Both the position numbers and the translations under genes were made by a program. Of a stretch of DNA of 64,000 nt, positions 1 to 13,060 are shown one piece after another (positions within the stretch are counted from its first letter, which is position 1; each line of letters begins with the position of its first letter). The notes under the pieces were generated by a model. The model did not search any database. It was given only the letters and a program-made list of their open reading frames with translations, and was not told where the DNA came from. Location of the stretch: the NCBI RefSeq assembly GCF_018320785.1, contig NC_054867.1:39544355-39608354 (forward strand). Direction: 5' to 3'. Source of the DNA: Cheilinus undulatus. Taxonomy: Eukaryota; Chordata; Actinopteri; Labriformes; Labridae.

Positions 1-2820
1 CTACTTGGATGAGGTCTGATGCCAGTCAAAAACGCTCAAAGAAGAAACATTGTGCTTTTAGAATATATGAGTAAACTCGACAATTATGACAAGATGAGGA
101 AAAACAGTTTAGTCACTTGCACCTGAAGAGCTGAGCACCAGTGATATGATTTCTGTATAATTTAGTAATCACACAGCGCTGGCTGACAGTTGGTTGTTTT
201 ACATTTAGGCATGCACACAAATTAAAAATACATTTCCCTCAAGATGCCTTCATGTTTTAAGCATTTCACTGACGTTTCTTTTTTCAACCTCAAGTAAGTA
301 GCATGGCTTTTTACTTTGACTAGATTCATTCCTGTGAGTGGACACAGGCAGGCTGTTGTGGAGATTGAAAGAAGATTATCTAGATATTTCCTTAACATAT
401 TAACATCTAAGTTTGCAATCAAAAAAATGTAGATTCTTTAAAAAAAGACGTCACACACAACAGCTTTCAACTTTGCAAGCTGCAGCCTTTTATGTTTTCA
501 TGTGCCTCATTATTTTTCCTTGGCTGTATGTGATTACTAAATTAAATTAATAAATGCAGTTTTCTCATTATCATACAGCAATTCCTTTGAGTTTCCGAGT
601 TGGATGAAGTGTCCGACTGGTATGCCAGAATATCTAAGTTCAACTGGAACACACCATTAGTCTTTATAAGTCCATTACTTCCTGCAATCTAAGTTTTGAC
701 ATGAGGATTCTTTAAAAAAACATAATATTATCGAATAATGCCACTTTTTTCAAACAGTGCAATGCAAAAACCATATTGCCAGAATGCAACTTCTTTCCGC
801 AATTTCCAAAGGTATGTATATTTACAATGCAAACTACAAACAAAGATAGATTTTTGATTTGAAAACCAACACAGGATTATTTGAACAATTTTCAATGAGG
901 CTTTGACAAAAAACTGATTGAAACACCTGAATACAATTGTTAACAGATGTAGCCAAATGCTTTTGTCCATATAAATATTTTCTGTTGTTTAGGGGTGTAC
1001 TGAATATTTACAAAAATGTTGATGTCACTTTATCATTAAGAGCTGAGAACCCCGACAGTTCTGGTTCTTTGATAGCCTCTGTTTTTCATCCAGTTAAATC
1101 TCATGAATAAAACAAAACACAACCTTATTTCTTCTTTACGACTCACCAGTATTTCCTCCACTGCCAATAAAACAAGGGATCCAATTATATGAACATCATT
1201 TATACACCTACAAACAGACTGTATAAAACATCTGTCACCTTCATATTGTCTTGTCTGTGAGAACTTTTCTGTTTACTCCAGAGAAGATTTTGAGTCTGAA
1301 TGTAAGAACAATATTCTGACCACAGCTCTGCTGTAAACAGCATCCAGTCCTTTCCACAGGGAGGGTCACCATGACTGAACAGTGATATTTTTGGGGGTCT
1401 TCGTGCAGCTGTATCCTTCTCTCACTTTATTCTCAACCTCACCACACTGGGTTTGTCCTGGACCATATCAGAGTGCCTTCTAATCGCCAAGCCACAACAG
1501 CTGCCCTCGGCTGTGGGCGGGACCATGGCGTGCCCAGCCGAACCGCTCCATGGGGGTTAAAGTAGAAACCCACATCTGTAATTTGGGATATATCAGGGGT
1601 GCATAATCACAGAGCTCAGAGAGGTTGAGGTAAGTGTGGGTCATTCGTTTCCCTACTCTCTGCACTCGCATGAACAACACACCCCCAGAAAACATAAACA
1701 TGCACACTTACTGTATGTGCACATATGTGACTGATGTTCTGCATTTTGCAAACATGCATGGGTGTAAAGGTTTGCAGAAAAGTGGACATGCATCCTACAT
1801 GTAGGCATCTTTGTGTGCATGAATCTTATAAAAATCATGCACATGCAATAAAAGACAGACTCACAGACTCTGGCCTCCTCTTCTAATCAGCCGTCTCTAC
1901 CGCTGCTGTTTCTCCTCAGGGCAGGAGAAGTCTCATCTCATTTCTGTTCCTGTTGCTTTTTCCTCTGTTCTTGTTTCACTTTAAAAAAAGGCAATAAGTC
2001 TTTTCCTCTTTTTACCTCTCCTCTGTACCTTTAGCTCTGCGTGCAACTGTTAGAAAATCTCTACAAAAGACAGGAAAAGATGTTAAAAAAAAAGGCTGGC
2101 ATGTCAAAAGCTGTGATTAATTTTGAGCCAGCAGTTTGTCCAGTGTTCACGGCATTATTGCAGAAGATTGCTCACCTTCTGAACTGATGCAACACAAAGG
2201 TTGAGTTAGCAACACCTCAGTCACAGCCAAGCCTTCTGTCCAGTCAGTACAGTGTTTGCTCTGAGTGTAATGAAGTCTTCAAAATGACAGAGTGAAGAGT
2301 TGGCTGTAACAATTTTTAACAAACAGTGAATTCAAGTTCCATGTATCACTGATGCATCTTTGGTTTGAGTGAGCAAAAATGATCAACTGTTTCCATCAGA
2401 ATAACCAGAGTGTTTGGTGATGGCCGAGGCCAGATGAATTTCATCAGGTCAGTTAGGTTGTTCCTCCTTCTGTTTGCTGAGACATTCTTGTGACTTTGAT
2501 ATCCATAGATCACCTTGAATCACTTTCTTCAAATTTTTGCACTAATGTCCACTGACTAACAGATGAACTTGGGCGTCTGTGTCTCAGGAGGTAGAGTTGG
2601 TCCTCCTGCTATCAGAGAGTCAACTGCAGGCTGCCGTATTTGAAAGGCTGGGGACCAATGACAGACAGCACATTCACTCACAAGCACATGGGATGAACAA
2701 AGCTGTACGACCAAACAGATGACTCACTCTCATACAAAAACAGAAAACAAACAAAATCCACGCAACAACAGAGCACTCACTCAGACAGAAAAGCAAAAAA
2801 AATACAAAGCACAACAGCAA
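1..2820. other. non-coding, nothing recognised
   Basis: AT-rich sequence with only short ORFs of unremarkable composition. No exon, repeat family or RNA gene was recognised. It could be flank or 3' UTR of a gene to the left, but nothing in it shows that. Confidence 0.4.
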
Positions 2821-3580
2821 TTAGGGATGCAACAATTCTTTGCTATTGTTGACAATAATCAATGATGACCTCCGTCGCTGAACACCTTTTTTTCATGCAG
2901 TGTGTTGCTATTGTTTGCAAAATGTTGTTTTCTCAAGCTGAGATACTTGGGAGTGAGATATCTGTCATTCATTCTATCTCTGTCGAGAGTTGCGCATGCT
3001 CCACGGTGATTGACAGGAAAAAAACACAGAAATAAAATGCAACAGAAATAAAACATCCGCATGTCCTAAAACATCAAAAATCTGGGAATATTTCACTCTC
3101 AGTGGTTTAAAAAGAAAGATTACTTCTACCTCTGATGTTAACACGTTACATAGGGAGAGATGTACGCCATCTCTTTCACGACTTGTCAACACTTAAACAG
3201 CTGAGAGTACTCTAACCAACATACAATAATTAGGCTCTATATTTGTGAAAGAAAATCATTCAGCCTTACTTCAACACTAATTATGTTAAATGCAAGACAA
3301 AAATATTGCTTGAATGAAAGTTTAATAGTATAAGCAATACAGTGTTATTAATAACATTTTTTGAATGAAGAACTCTGACTTATTGTCTTTATTTTTAGTT
3401 CATACATGTTTGTAAGTACATTAAAGATCTTTTTCTCAGCTGTTACTGAAAAAAACAAAAAACAAAATGGTGCCGTTAAAGCCATCAGCTATGCCACAGC
3501 GCACCACCTGACTATAGTTGACGTTTCAGCAGTTGGTGATTGTAGTCGACTACAGGAATAGCCATAAGTTGCATCCCTAA
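2821..3580. mobile_element. non-autonomous DNA transposon with 13-bp perfect TIRs
   Basis: The ends are TTAGGGATGCAAC (2821-2833) and its exact complement GTTGCATCCCTAA (3568-3580), with weaker similarity continuing inwards (GCTATTGTTGAC against GCTATTCCTGTAG). No intact transposase is present. A clean target duplication is not obvious, so the superfamily is left open; the terminus resembles fish hAT-type elements. Confidence 0.6.
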
Positions 3581-3599
3581 AAGAATACAATAATAGAAT

Positions 3600-4070
3600 A
3601 CAGTATGGCTAGAGCTGAAACACCCCCATTCCTACAGAACAAACATTACCCCCATAGTGCTTGTAAGTGTAGGCATGCAGAGTATCAGCTAGATTGTTTT
3701 CTTTCCCCTTTTATGATGCATGTCAGTACTGAAATCTTGTACAAGCAGAGACAATCTCATCAGTCTATGATTAGTGTTACGCATCTGTGCAAGGAACACA
3801 AGAGGACTGTGGTCTGTGAAGACAGCAACTTCAAAATGTTGCATGGCGAGCAACAATGACAGCACCTCTTTTTTAGTTGTGCTGTACTTAGGTTGATGTT
3901 GGTTAAACTTTTTGAAGGAATGTGCAACTGGGTGGTCAATGTCGTTATCATGCTACAGCTTCAGCACCATGAGTGCTGGCGTCAATCTCCAGTTAAAAGG
4001 GGCGTGCAGATTCATGATTGCACAAGTGTGCTGCAGAGGAGCACTTTGGTCCAGGAAACCGTCTCTGTCA
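3600..4070 (-). pseudogene. Ty3/Gypsy LTR-retrotransposon fossil (RNase H region of pol)
   Basis: On the minus strand, one frame from about 3955 down to 3705 reads as a Gypsy reverse transcriptase/RNase H segment: IDHPVAHSFKKFNQHQ, then KKEVLSLLLAMQHFE, then FTDHSPLVFLAQM and NTNHRLMRLSLLVQDF. The TDHSPL motif holds a conserved acidic residue of the RNase H fold. Further on the frame is broken by a stop after an HHKRGK motif, and upstream it also breaks. No LTRs were recognised. This is an isolated, dead fragment. Confidence 0.72.
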
Positions 4071-4099
4071 TGTCTAAATATCCCCAGTTACGGCTGATC

Positions 4100-7000
4100 T
4101 TGGTCTGTTTTTCTCCTGTTTTCATTTACTCCTCTTGCAGAGCAGACAGTTGTGTTGTGCAGCCAGACAGAGCAGTCGTGTTGCACACCAAGAGTAATAT
4201 TATTGTGTGTGTAGCTCCACCTTTTTGGGATGGATAGGTAAGCTTGTTACCCCCATTGAAGAGTGCCAAAAAAGTGGGACCATATAGGTCAGTTATTTGG
4301 GTCCCATTTCAGCTCAAATTTTGCAGCTCCTATATATTTTATAATTAAACACTAATGGGCTTTTATGGTCATTTATATATAAGAGTATCTGCTTCAGCAT
4401 GAAGAAGTGAGAATAGTTCTGTCATATTTAAAGCATTTTTATCCATAGTCAGCTTTTTACACTAAGCCTTTCTAATTCATCTTAAAGCTCAAATATAACA
4501 GAGCCAGAAGTTGACACAGCAATCTTCACACTTCACTGGTTTGTGTTTTAGCAGTATTTGTCTTTTCCATTGAAGTGTGGAAGAATAAATGTGCAGAGAT
4601 TTAACATCAGCTGCTCCTGACATTTCATCTGTGACTATCAGCGTTCATCAAACTACAGAGGGGACGCTCTGTGTGGAGTGTTCTGACTTAAGGCGACAGT
4701 GTTCCCAAGCACAATGGCCTGTCACTTTACTGAAAAAAGGAGGAGATAGTGAAGGGAAAAAAGGCAAGAACAAACGGCGAGGAGGGGCTGTAACAGTTTG
4801 AGGAAATAAACTGGTGGATGGGTGCGATCTGAACGATGGAGGCACGAAAGTAAAAGATTAGTGCTGACAGAAAAATGTTTAAGGTGAAGAGCTGAAGGGC
4901 AGGAAAAATGCAAACAAAACAGCTGAAGACGAGTGGACATTTTGTCTCATTCAAAATTTGTCAACTTATGAATTATTGAGAAAGACAGAACTTTAAAAAT
5001 ATGATTCAGGCCTCCTCCTTCATAAATAAATAACCCAACAGTTGGCCCTGAAGTAGAGGGCAGAGGGGATGAACATGTTTGTTTCAGTAGGTTTAGGATC
5101 TGGGTTACAGGGAAACAAAGGACTCTGTGATAAAGACTGTCGAGGAGACAAAAAATGGGACGAATTCTGAACCAATTCATGACATTTCAGCTGATTTAAA
5201 CAAAAGTTTAATATGTTAAAACACCTTCTATTTGTTGACTTATTACCTGGAATCACATAGTAGCTTATCCTAGCTCCTCTCCTCTTCTTTTCTCCTCCTC
5301 TGCCTCTCTGAGGAGACTCAGTGATGCAGAAACAATGTCTGAGCATGCACGATGAGGAAGACTTTGGGTTTTGTGGGCCATGTTTCCTTGGGAGAAGGAT
5401 GTGGTTGTGGTTCTATGTAGAATTAAGGCCATGATGACTGAGTCCTTCCTTTGAGGTCCCGATGGAAATAAAAGATGAAAAAGCAATGAAAATTTGAATT
5501 CAGTTGAACAAAAATTAATTTATACTCATTACTAAATGAAATTTACTAATAAGGCAGATTCATCTAATGTAAATACTGTTGGTTATCTGTAATTTACATT
5601 TTTCTATTTCAGATTTAGTTTTTTTTTTAATTTTCTTTGACTGCATGTTTTTGTTTACTCTGTTTTACATGAGTAACTTCAATCCCAGCAGCATTTTGGG
5701 TGGGTTTCTATTCAAAGTTTTGGAGTTTATCGAGTTTGAAAGATGCACGCCTGGTTGAGGAGACAAGTCAGAGCGTAACAGAGAGAAAGACAGCGAATTG
5801 TAGCGAGAATACTCACAATGCTGGGAGGAATAGAGGACTATTCACTCTCTGCCATGACTTCCAGTCGGCCAGTGAGACCATGGGTGAGACTGTCAGTGCA
5901 TCTGTTGGCACCAGCAGGGAATGCTTCCACCATGACAGTACATCTGTGTTTCCACCCCACCGAGGAGGGAGTAATCGGTGAATGCTGTGGTGGGCGGCAC
6001 ATGAGGACGCATCCAGGAATTTTTTTAAGGATTCTTCACTATTGGGAGATAGGGCTAACGGCGGAGGTCTGTGCTCTCCGAGTGCTTTTCTAGTTAGGTA
6101 CTGGCGTTGTTCATTTGAGTGTGCATTTATGTAAATCAGGTTCATTGCTGTAACTTTAATCAGCTAAAAGTCTATGCAATCAAAGAAATCCCTCAAAAAT
6201 AACCCTATTCAAATATGTTATGGAATAGATGTCACAAATATGAAATGTTTTTGTAGTCAAAAGAAATAAAATGCATGATCACCAAATGGAAACAGCACTG
6301 GTTTTCCCTCTGCAGCACTTTACTACAGCCTGAAAATGCATTAACTCAAGGAGCACTTAGCCACAATATACATTCCTGTCTTCAAAAAAATCTCCCCTGG
6401 CATTAAAACGGACGTGGAGGATAATGTGGGGAGACAGCATGGACACTCTGGTTAGTTTGGTTTGTGGATGATGTTTCAAAATGTCAGAAAGCAGAGATCA
6501 ACTCAGGGCTGAATAGTTGAGGGGAGGCAGGCTTCACGTTGTGGAAAAGGGCTTTTAAAAAGCGGCTGATGTATAACATGTACGTAGACGATGTTGAGTA
6601 ACAGGCAGCAGCGTTAAATAAATGTCTGGGTGTGAGTCAGAACTGCAGATTTGTGTTTAATCTGGATTAATGATGACGAAGAGCCCCCATTGGCCCGCAG
6701 TTGATGATTTAATGAAAGACGGAGAGAGGCAGACCCCCTGCGGCAACGTGTGTGTGTAGGAATGACAGAGGGAGAAATTAATAGAGCAAAGGGTGGAGGG
6801 ATGGGTAGGTACGATTGGTGTTTGGCCAGCCACTTTATGAGAGCGACACCCTGCAGAGATAAGACCGGCTCAGTACAAGGCTCAATTATTTACTGTTTGA
6901 AGGCTTTAGGAGAATTGAAGAGGATTGGAAAGGCTTCATGAAAATTGATGCTTTTGTTGTAGAGGGGGAGGGGGAGCTTAAACGATGGCCACTGAGCCAT

Positions 7001-7814
7001 TAGCAGGGGTCACCTCTGATCCAACTGTGTGTTGGTCATGGTGGTGTCGACGACCACAGCCGGCAGGAGGAAACCTGCTCTGGTTAATGATGACGGACGA
7101 TCTGACGGTCCTGGGGAGGGACAGAGGGGAAGAGATGGCTGCATGCTGTGGCTCTGCAGGCACTCAGATCTGGAGCTGTGGAGATGACATGATCTCCTAA
7201 ATTATCCCTGGATGAGAACGGTTCTTAATGATATGTTGTGGTGTTGTCAGTGTGGGAAGCAGCAGGCTTCAGGCTGCCTGTGGTGACAGAAAATAGAATA
7301 AACAGACACAAATTAGTCCCCGTCTTTTCTCTCATTGTTTCTGCATCTATTGTGATGTGAGATGGTTGCTCTTTGTTTTATAGGGCTGCAAATAATGATT
7401 GTTACAATGCAGTAATCCCATAAAAAGACTGATATCAGGGGTGGAGCCTGAAGTGTTAGACATCTGAGGCTTAGTCCAAACTTAGGAGGGTCTGGGAACA
7501 TGCTCACCCAGATATTTTTTTCTTCATCAGACAGTGATGTGCAACATGAACTCCCCAATCACATGTATTACTTTTATCTTACTTGCACTGACAGTCTCGG
7601 AAAAAATAATAATTATATGCAAATGAATTGCTTTAAAAATAGAATCTGGTGTGCAAGGGCCATAAGGCTAACTTTTCTTATATGTCTTTTACTGTATCTA
7701 AACCATCTTCTTCACTTAGTGTTTAATAGCAGTTAGCAACAGCTGCAAGCATTGCTGCACCTAGATTGGCATGTAAACCTGACATGTGGGATTGCTTATT
7801 TCTCCATTCAGACA
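4100..7814. other. non-coding, nothing firmly recognised
   Basis: No exon or named repeat was recognised. The stretch 6540-7200 is less AT-rich and looks unique, but no function can be assigned from sequence. Confidence 0.35.
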
Positions 7815-7816
7815 TA

Positions 7817-8280
7817 CACTTTATTGCCAAAAGTATTCACTCACCCATCCAAATAATTGAATTTAGGTGTTCCAATCACTTCCATGGCCACAGGTGTATA
7901 CTGTGCACCAGTGCACGAAGCAAGGACCATAAAGACATGGATGAGAGAGTTTGGTGTGGATGAACTTGACTGGCCTGCACAGAGTCCTGACCTCAACCCG
8001 ATAAAACACCTTTAGGATGAATTAGAGCAGAGACTGAGAGCCAGGCCTTCTCGTCCAACATCAGTGTGTGACCTCAGAAATGAGCTTCTAGAGGAATGGT
8101 CAAAAATTCCCATAAACACACTCCTAAACCTTGTGGAAAGCCTTTCCAGAACAGTTGAAGCTGTTATACCTGCAAAGGGTGGACCAACATCAAATTAAAC
8201 CCTATGGATTACAAATGGGATGTCACTTAAGTTCATATGTGAGTTAAGGCAGGTGAGCGAATACTTTTGGCAATATAGTG
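7817..8280. mobile_element. internally deleted Tc1/mariner element
   Basis: The terminal inverted repeats are CACTTTATTGCCAAAAGTATTC (7817-7838) and the complement of 8259-8280, matching at 21 of 22 positions. TA dinucleotides flank both ends (7815-7816 and 8281-8282), the expected Tc1/mariner target duplication. The interior keeps the 3' part of a transposase gene (AGAGTCCTGACCTCAACCCG encodes the SPDLNP-type motif) and then the family's right end. The catalytic N-terminal part is missing. The family is common in fish genomes. Confidence 0.85.
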
Positions 8281-8282
8281 TA

Positions 8283-11200
8283 TTTGTCATGTGACTTTGT
8301 GCACAAAAACATAACCCACAAGTAGAAATACCCAAGTCTACTGTGAATGTTCACACTGCAAGATCAATATGACTAATAGTCCAAATGTAAAGCTTTAGTT
8401 GAACAATGACATGAAACAGAGAAACATAGATAAGCAGTAAAATATGAGACACTGTAACCAGTTATTGTCAGTATCTATTTATTTTATTACATGATGAGAA
8501 AATCTGAATTTCTGTTTCTAGGCTAGGAGAAAATCAATCAACTGTGTGAGGTTGGGGAGGACTGCAGACTCAGCACCAGGATCAAACCGTCTCTGTGTCT
8601 GATTCTACCCCCCATGAAGCTCACACAGCAGGAGTCAGAGAGCAGACAGCACCCTGAAACGGCAGAAACAACAGCACCCACAGCACTTCTGCGGCGGAAC
8701 TGCTGCAGCGTCAGACTACATTTGTACAAATACACATTGAATTCCTCGGATTCACAAAAGACCAGCAGGCAGAGAGGGGATCAAAGCATGGAAACATTCC
8801 TGTGTGCTGGGTTCACCTGTCGGAGCACCTCCAGACATCAATCAGAGCTTCAGAGGAGGGTGGTCTGCTGGGAGCATCATGTTGCAGGCTGAACAATAAA
8901 AAGTTTCTGCTCTGTCTGTCAAGCTGAAATATTCAGCTCTGAGGGGATTCATCTGCAAACTTCTGAGTTCACAGACTTCTCTTCCTGTCTCAGTGCATTT
9001 GTCACATCTACATGTGAATTCTCTAGCAGGAGCCTGGCAAGTCTTTAGATCTACTGCTATGTTAATGGTATTATCAGAAGTATTGATTATATTGCCTTTA
9101 TTTGAAATGCAACTCTTCAAGCTGATTAAAGAAGGAGAAAAAATGCCAATATTCATTTCTAGTCACAAAGTCAGCCTTGCGACTCACTGATGACCAGTCC
9201 AGGACGTACCTCAGCTCTTGCCGAGTTTATTCACCAAATGTTTAGAGGAGGCTGTTGAATTTTTGCTTTCTCAAACACAGAAAGCAAAGAAAAGATGTTG
9301 GATATAGATAATAGTGTGAAAGACTGCATGAACAGTGGCAGCAATTTAGCTTAGCAAGAAGTGGGCTAACAAACACACAATGAAAGCTGAATCAAAATTA
9401 GCATTAAATTGAAAATTTTTACTCACCCAGTTGCCAGGACAAGGCCACAGCCATCATTTTTTTTTGTTTCAAATTACAAACTTTGCAGTTTTGACACCAT
9501 GTTTCTATGAAATTAAAGCAGTGTGCAGGAGGTTATCTGCAATGATTGATGAGTCATCCATCTTCTGCATGCCTGTCTAACACCGAAATTCCACTCCTTC
9601 TTTGCAGAGATCTGCAATCAAGGCGAAATGCGTAGCAAATTGCTCCCTTTCCAGTCAATCTGTGCAATTCCAAGGCAGCTTTGTCTATTGCATGTTCTAG
9701 AAGTGCCTGCTCTAGATACCCAGGATGCCTATTTTCGGTGCCGTGCCCCACCAAAACATGTAAATCCACATAGAGCAGATTGATTTAAACATGAAGGAGA
9801 ACACACAAAGCATCCATTCCATTTCAAAATACAGCACAATGCATTGACTCCCAGCTCTCTCGTCACTTTATGTCTCACGGTACAGCCCCACTAATTCCAT
9901 CTATCTAGCAATCATGTCATGATTGCCAGACCCTGCTCCACAGGGTTGATGTTTTACAAACTTTTTTAGACAAAAAGTCCAGATGAGACACAATGGTTTA
10001 AATAGTTAAGCCAAGACAAGCATGCTGGTATCCAAGATTAAAGACAGTTTGGCTACATACTAAAGATTTGTCAATAAAGCTGCAGTTAAGGGGGGACATT
10101 CAGTGCTAATTTCTGAGAAGCAAGTTAACAAGAAAACGCCAAAAAACTTCAAGACATACACCAAAATAATCTTGGCATTAATCACTGTTTTATAAAGCTC
10201 TTGTCTTGAGCTTTGAACCAGCTAATGTTGTATCTTTACTTTCATTTTTCAGTTTATCTGATTCATAAAATTACCCCCATGACTTATATTTCTGCAGGGG
10301 TTTTCACTTCCACGTGCAAAAATGAAATGCAACCATATGCAAATGCAGTGAAGCTTCTCTGAAGTGTTATTAGTGGATTTTTCAGCGTAAAGCCGTGCCC
10401 CCTTTCACCTCATACACCCTGTGTTAATAATGTTTAATGCAACATCCTTTCATGTCTGTGAATTTCCACTTTGCATGCATTAGCACAAGAGGAGGGTGTG
10501 AGACTTATCTTGTATGATAAGCACTGCACTGTAAAGCAGCCAGATGTTAAATCCCAAATAATTCGCCCTAGATTTAACTCTTGCATTTATCTCTCTGCCA
10601 AATCTGGCTTCGCTTTGTGGCTTTAAGATGTAGTCTCTCATTTCCCCAAAACGTGGGGGTGTTTATGTGCTACTACAGATGACCTACGGTTTCTGCTAGC
10701 TTTAGCATGTGTGAGAGCTTCTCGTGTTTCTGGTGGGAACTCCTCGCAGAAAGCCACACTGAGCGACGATTCTGGACTTTTAGCTGCTGACGATTATAAA
10801 AAGTGAAACGTGAGCGCATTCCTGAGGGCCGAGAGCAGCTCCACAGCTGAGGGCTTACTGAAAGATGAACGTTAGCAGGAAATTAGCCTACAGTCAGATA
10901 AGACGGGGTCACAGAAACATGCACACACATGAATGCATGTGCAATCCATATTCACCTCCTCCAGCTAATGATGATCCATTTTTCATATAGTGCCATAACA
11001 TGCATGCCATCATTATGTTGAGGCGATAAATCACATTACACCGCTGAGTGGAAACCTGACCCACTCTTTGTGTGCAGACTCTCAGTGGACGTGAAGTTGT
11101 GCAAACGTGCTGCACTCATGGACTTCGTGCCCCAGATTTGGGGTGGGAGTAGAGTTGTGAGGCTGTGAGAGAGCGACAGCTGACTAGCTGGGACCAGAAA

Positions 11201-11819
11201 CGAGGAGGGGAGCAGGGCAGGAGGAGGGGGGTGGAGGAGGCGGTGGTGGTCGGACAGTCAGTGGTCGGACTGTTGGGATCCCGGGGGAAGCTGAGCCAGG
11301 AGAGAAGAGACAACAGTTGCAGCTGTTGTCACTCAGGCACTCACACATACATTCACAGACTCACGCACAGATTATTCTTAGCCACTCTAAATGAACCCGC
11401 TGTCGTTTTTAATCTGGAATGCTCACTGACCCGTTGGCACGGTGTTATGTAAAGTTTTAATGTGTTCCTGTGAGATGGCATTTTAACTGAGAGAATATTG
11501 ATCAAAGCACATTTGGCAGCAGATTAATGATGCATTACTGTCAGGAAAGTGTTAGACTTCACTTTAAGGGTTTCCTAAACATGATGCATTAATGCAAATA
11601 CAACTTTAAGCCTTTTATTCTTGAATTTTAGCTCCAGAAAATCAACATTTTCAAAATCTATTTCTTATTCTGATGTTTTTGCAGCAGTGGATGTATTATG
11701 TAATCTAAAATAAAGTCACGAAAGCCCAAAACCCTGTAAACATCGTCTTAATGCTTGTTATTTTTATTGTGACGTCTTGCCCTCGCTGCCTGCGTAGAAA
11801 TCAGTGAAATGAGGACTAA
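8283..11819. other. non-coding, mixed unique and unclassified repeat-like sequence
   Basis: No exons were recognised. 9554-9769 (minus) carries a 71-codon ORF of protein-like composition that I cannot place. 10280-10700 looks like unique, possibly regulatory sequence (an ATGCAAAT octamer at about 10336, GATA-type motifs). 11195-11290 is a G-rich purine tract. Confidence 0.3.
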
Positions 11820-13060
11820 ACTACAGTGCTGTGGAAAAGCATTTGCTTAAATGTTTCAGGTCATGAAACAAATATAAATATGACACAAGAATAATTTAAA
11901 AAAGGCAGTTTATGAATGATACTTTCATTTATTAAGGAAAAAACATCCAAACCTTCGTGGCCCTAGGCTTAAAGATATCAAGAAGCAACACATCATGCTG
12001 CAATCTAAAGAAATTCAGCAACAGATGAGAAACAAAGTCATCTATCAGTTTGGAAAGTGAAACAAAGCCATTTCTGAGGTATAGGAACACCAGCAAACCA
12101 GAGTGAGAGCCATTATGCACAAATGCTGAAAACTTCGAACAGTAGTAAACCTTCCCAGGAGTGGCCGGCCTACCAAATTACCAAGAGCACACTGATGACT
12201 CAAACAGGAGGTCGCAAGAGAACCCAGAACAACATCAAAAGACCTGCAGGCCTCACTTGACTCAGTTAAGACTAATGTTCAGGATTCAACCATAAGAAAG
12301 AAACTGAGTAAAATGTCATCCATGGGGGAGATCCAAGGCCAAAACCACTGCTGACCAAAAGAACACAAAGGCTCGTCTCACATTAGTCAAAAAAACACTG
12401 ATGATCCCCAAGACTTTTGGGAGAATATTCTGTGGACTGTTGAGAAAAAAGTTGAACTCTTTTGGAGGGAGTGCGTCTCGTTACATCTGGTGCAAATCTA
12501 ACATAGTATTTCATAAAAAGAACATCAGACCAACAGTCAAACATGGTGATAGTGTGATGGTCTGAGGCAACTCTGTTGCCACTTGCTGTCACTGACAGAA
12601 CCATGAATTCTGATGTCTACCAGAAATTTCTGGAGGAGAATGTGTGGCCATCAGTTCCCGTCCCTTGTCAGCAGAATAATGATCCCAAACACACCAGTGA
12701 GTCCACCAATCCTCCAATGGTTAAAAAACAAGACAAAATGAAGGTTTTAGAGTGGCCTTGTCAAAGACTAGGCTTAAATCTGACAGAGATGCTGTGGTAT
12801 GGCCTTAAACAGGCTGTTCAATGTGGCTGAATTAAATCAACAAGAGTGGGCCAAAATTCCTCCACAGAGATGTGAAAGACTTATTGCTTGCTGATGTGGC
12901 TGCCAAGGGTGGCACAACTATTCATAAGGTTTATGGGGCAATTTCTTTTTCACATAGGGCCAAGAAGGTTTGGATGGCTTTTGCTCCTTATATGAAACCA
13001 TCAATTAATAAATTAGCAGTTAGCAGATAGCTAACAGCTAACCACATTTAACTTTTTTAC
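11820..13060 (+). pseudogene. degenerate Tc1-like transposon with dead transposase
   Basis: Across about 1.1 kb on the plus strand, the three frames together carry the order of a Tc1 transposase: an N-terminal helix-turn-helix region (near 12000-12180, GRPTKL), a middle part (PRTTSKDLQASL, about 12220), and a DDE-domain part near 12640-12830 (QQNNDPKHTSEST, then KVLEWP). Many stops and frameshifts break it. The ends carry degenerate inverted repeats around CATCCAAACCTTCxTGGCCCTA (about 11945-11972 and 12955-12985). The right-end text (GGCAATTTCTTTTTCACATAGGGCC) matches the same family as the 41810-42279 fragment. Confidence 0.85.

Noticed and set aside
5700..6145. Overlapping ORFs of about 90-110 residues on both strands
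   Set aside because: No domain or family signature, no splice context, and opposite-strand ORFs cover the same bases.
11116..11452. Possible exon or promoter in the G-rich stretch
   Set aside because: ORFs are on both strands with low-complexity residues. No splice-site and reading-frame combination was convincing; only a purine-rich tract is supported.
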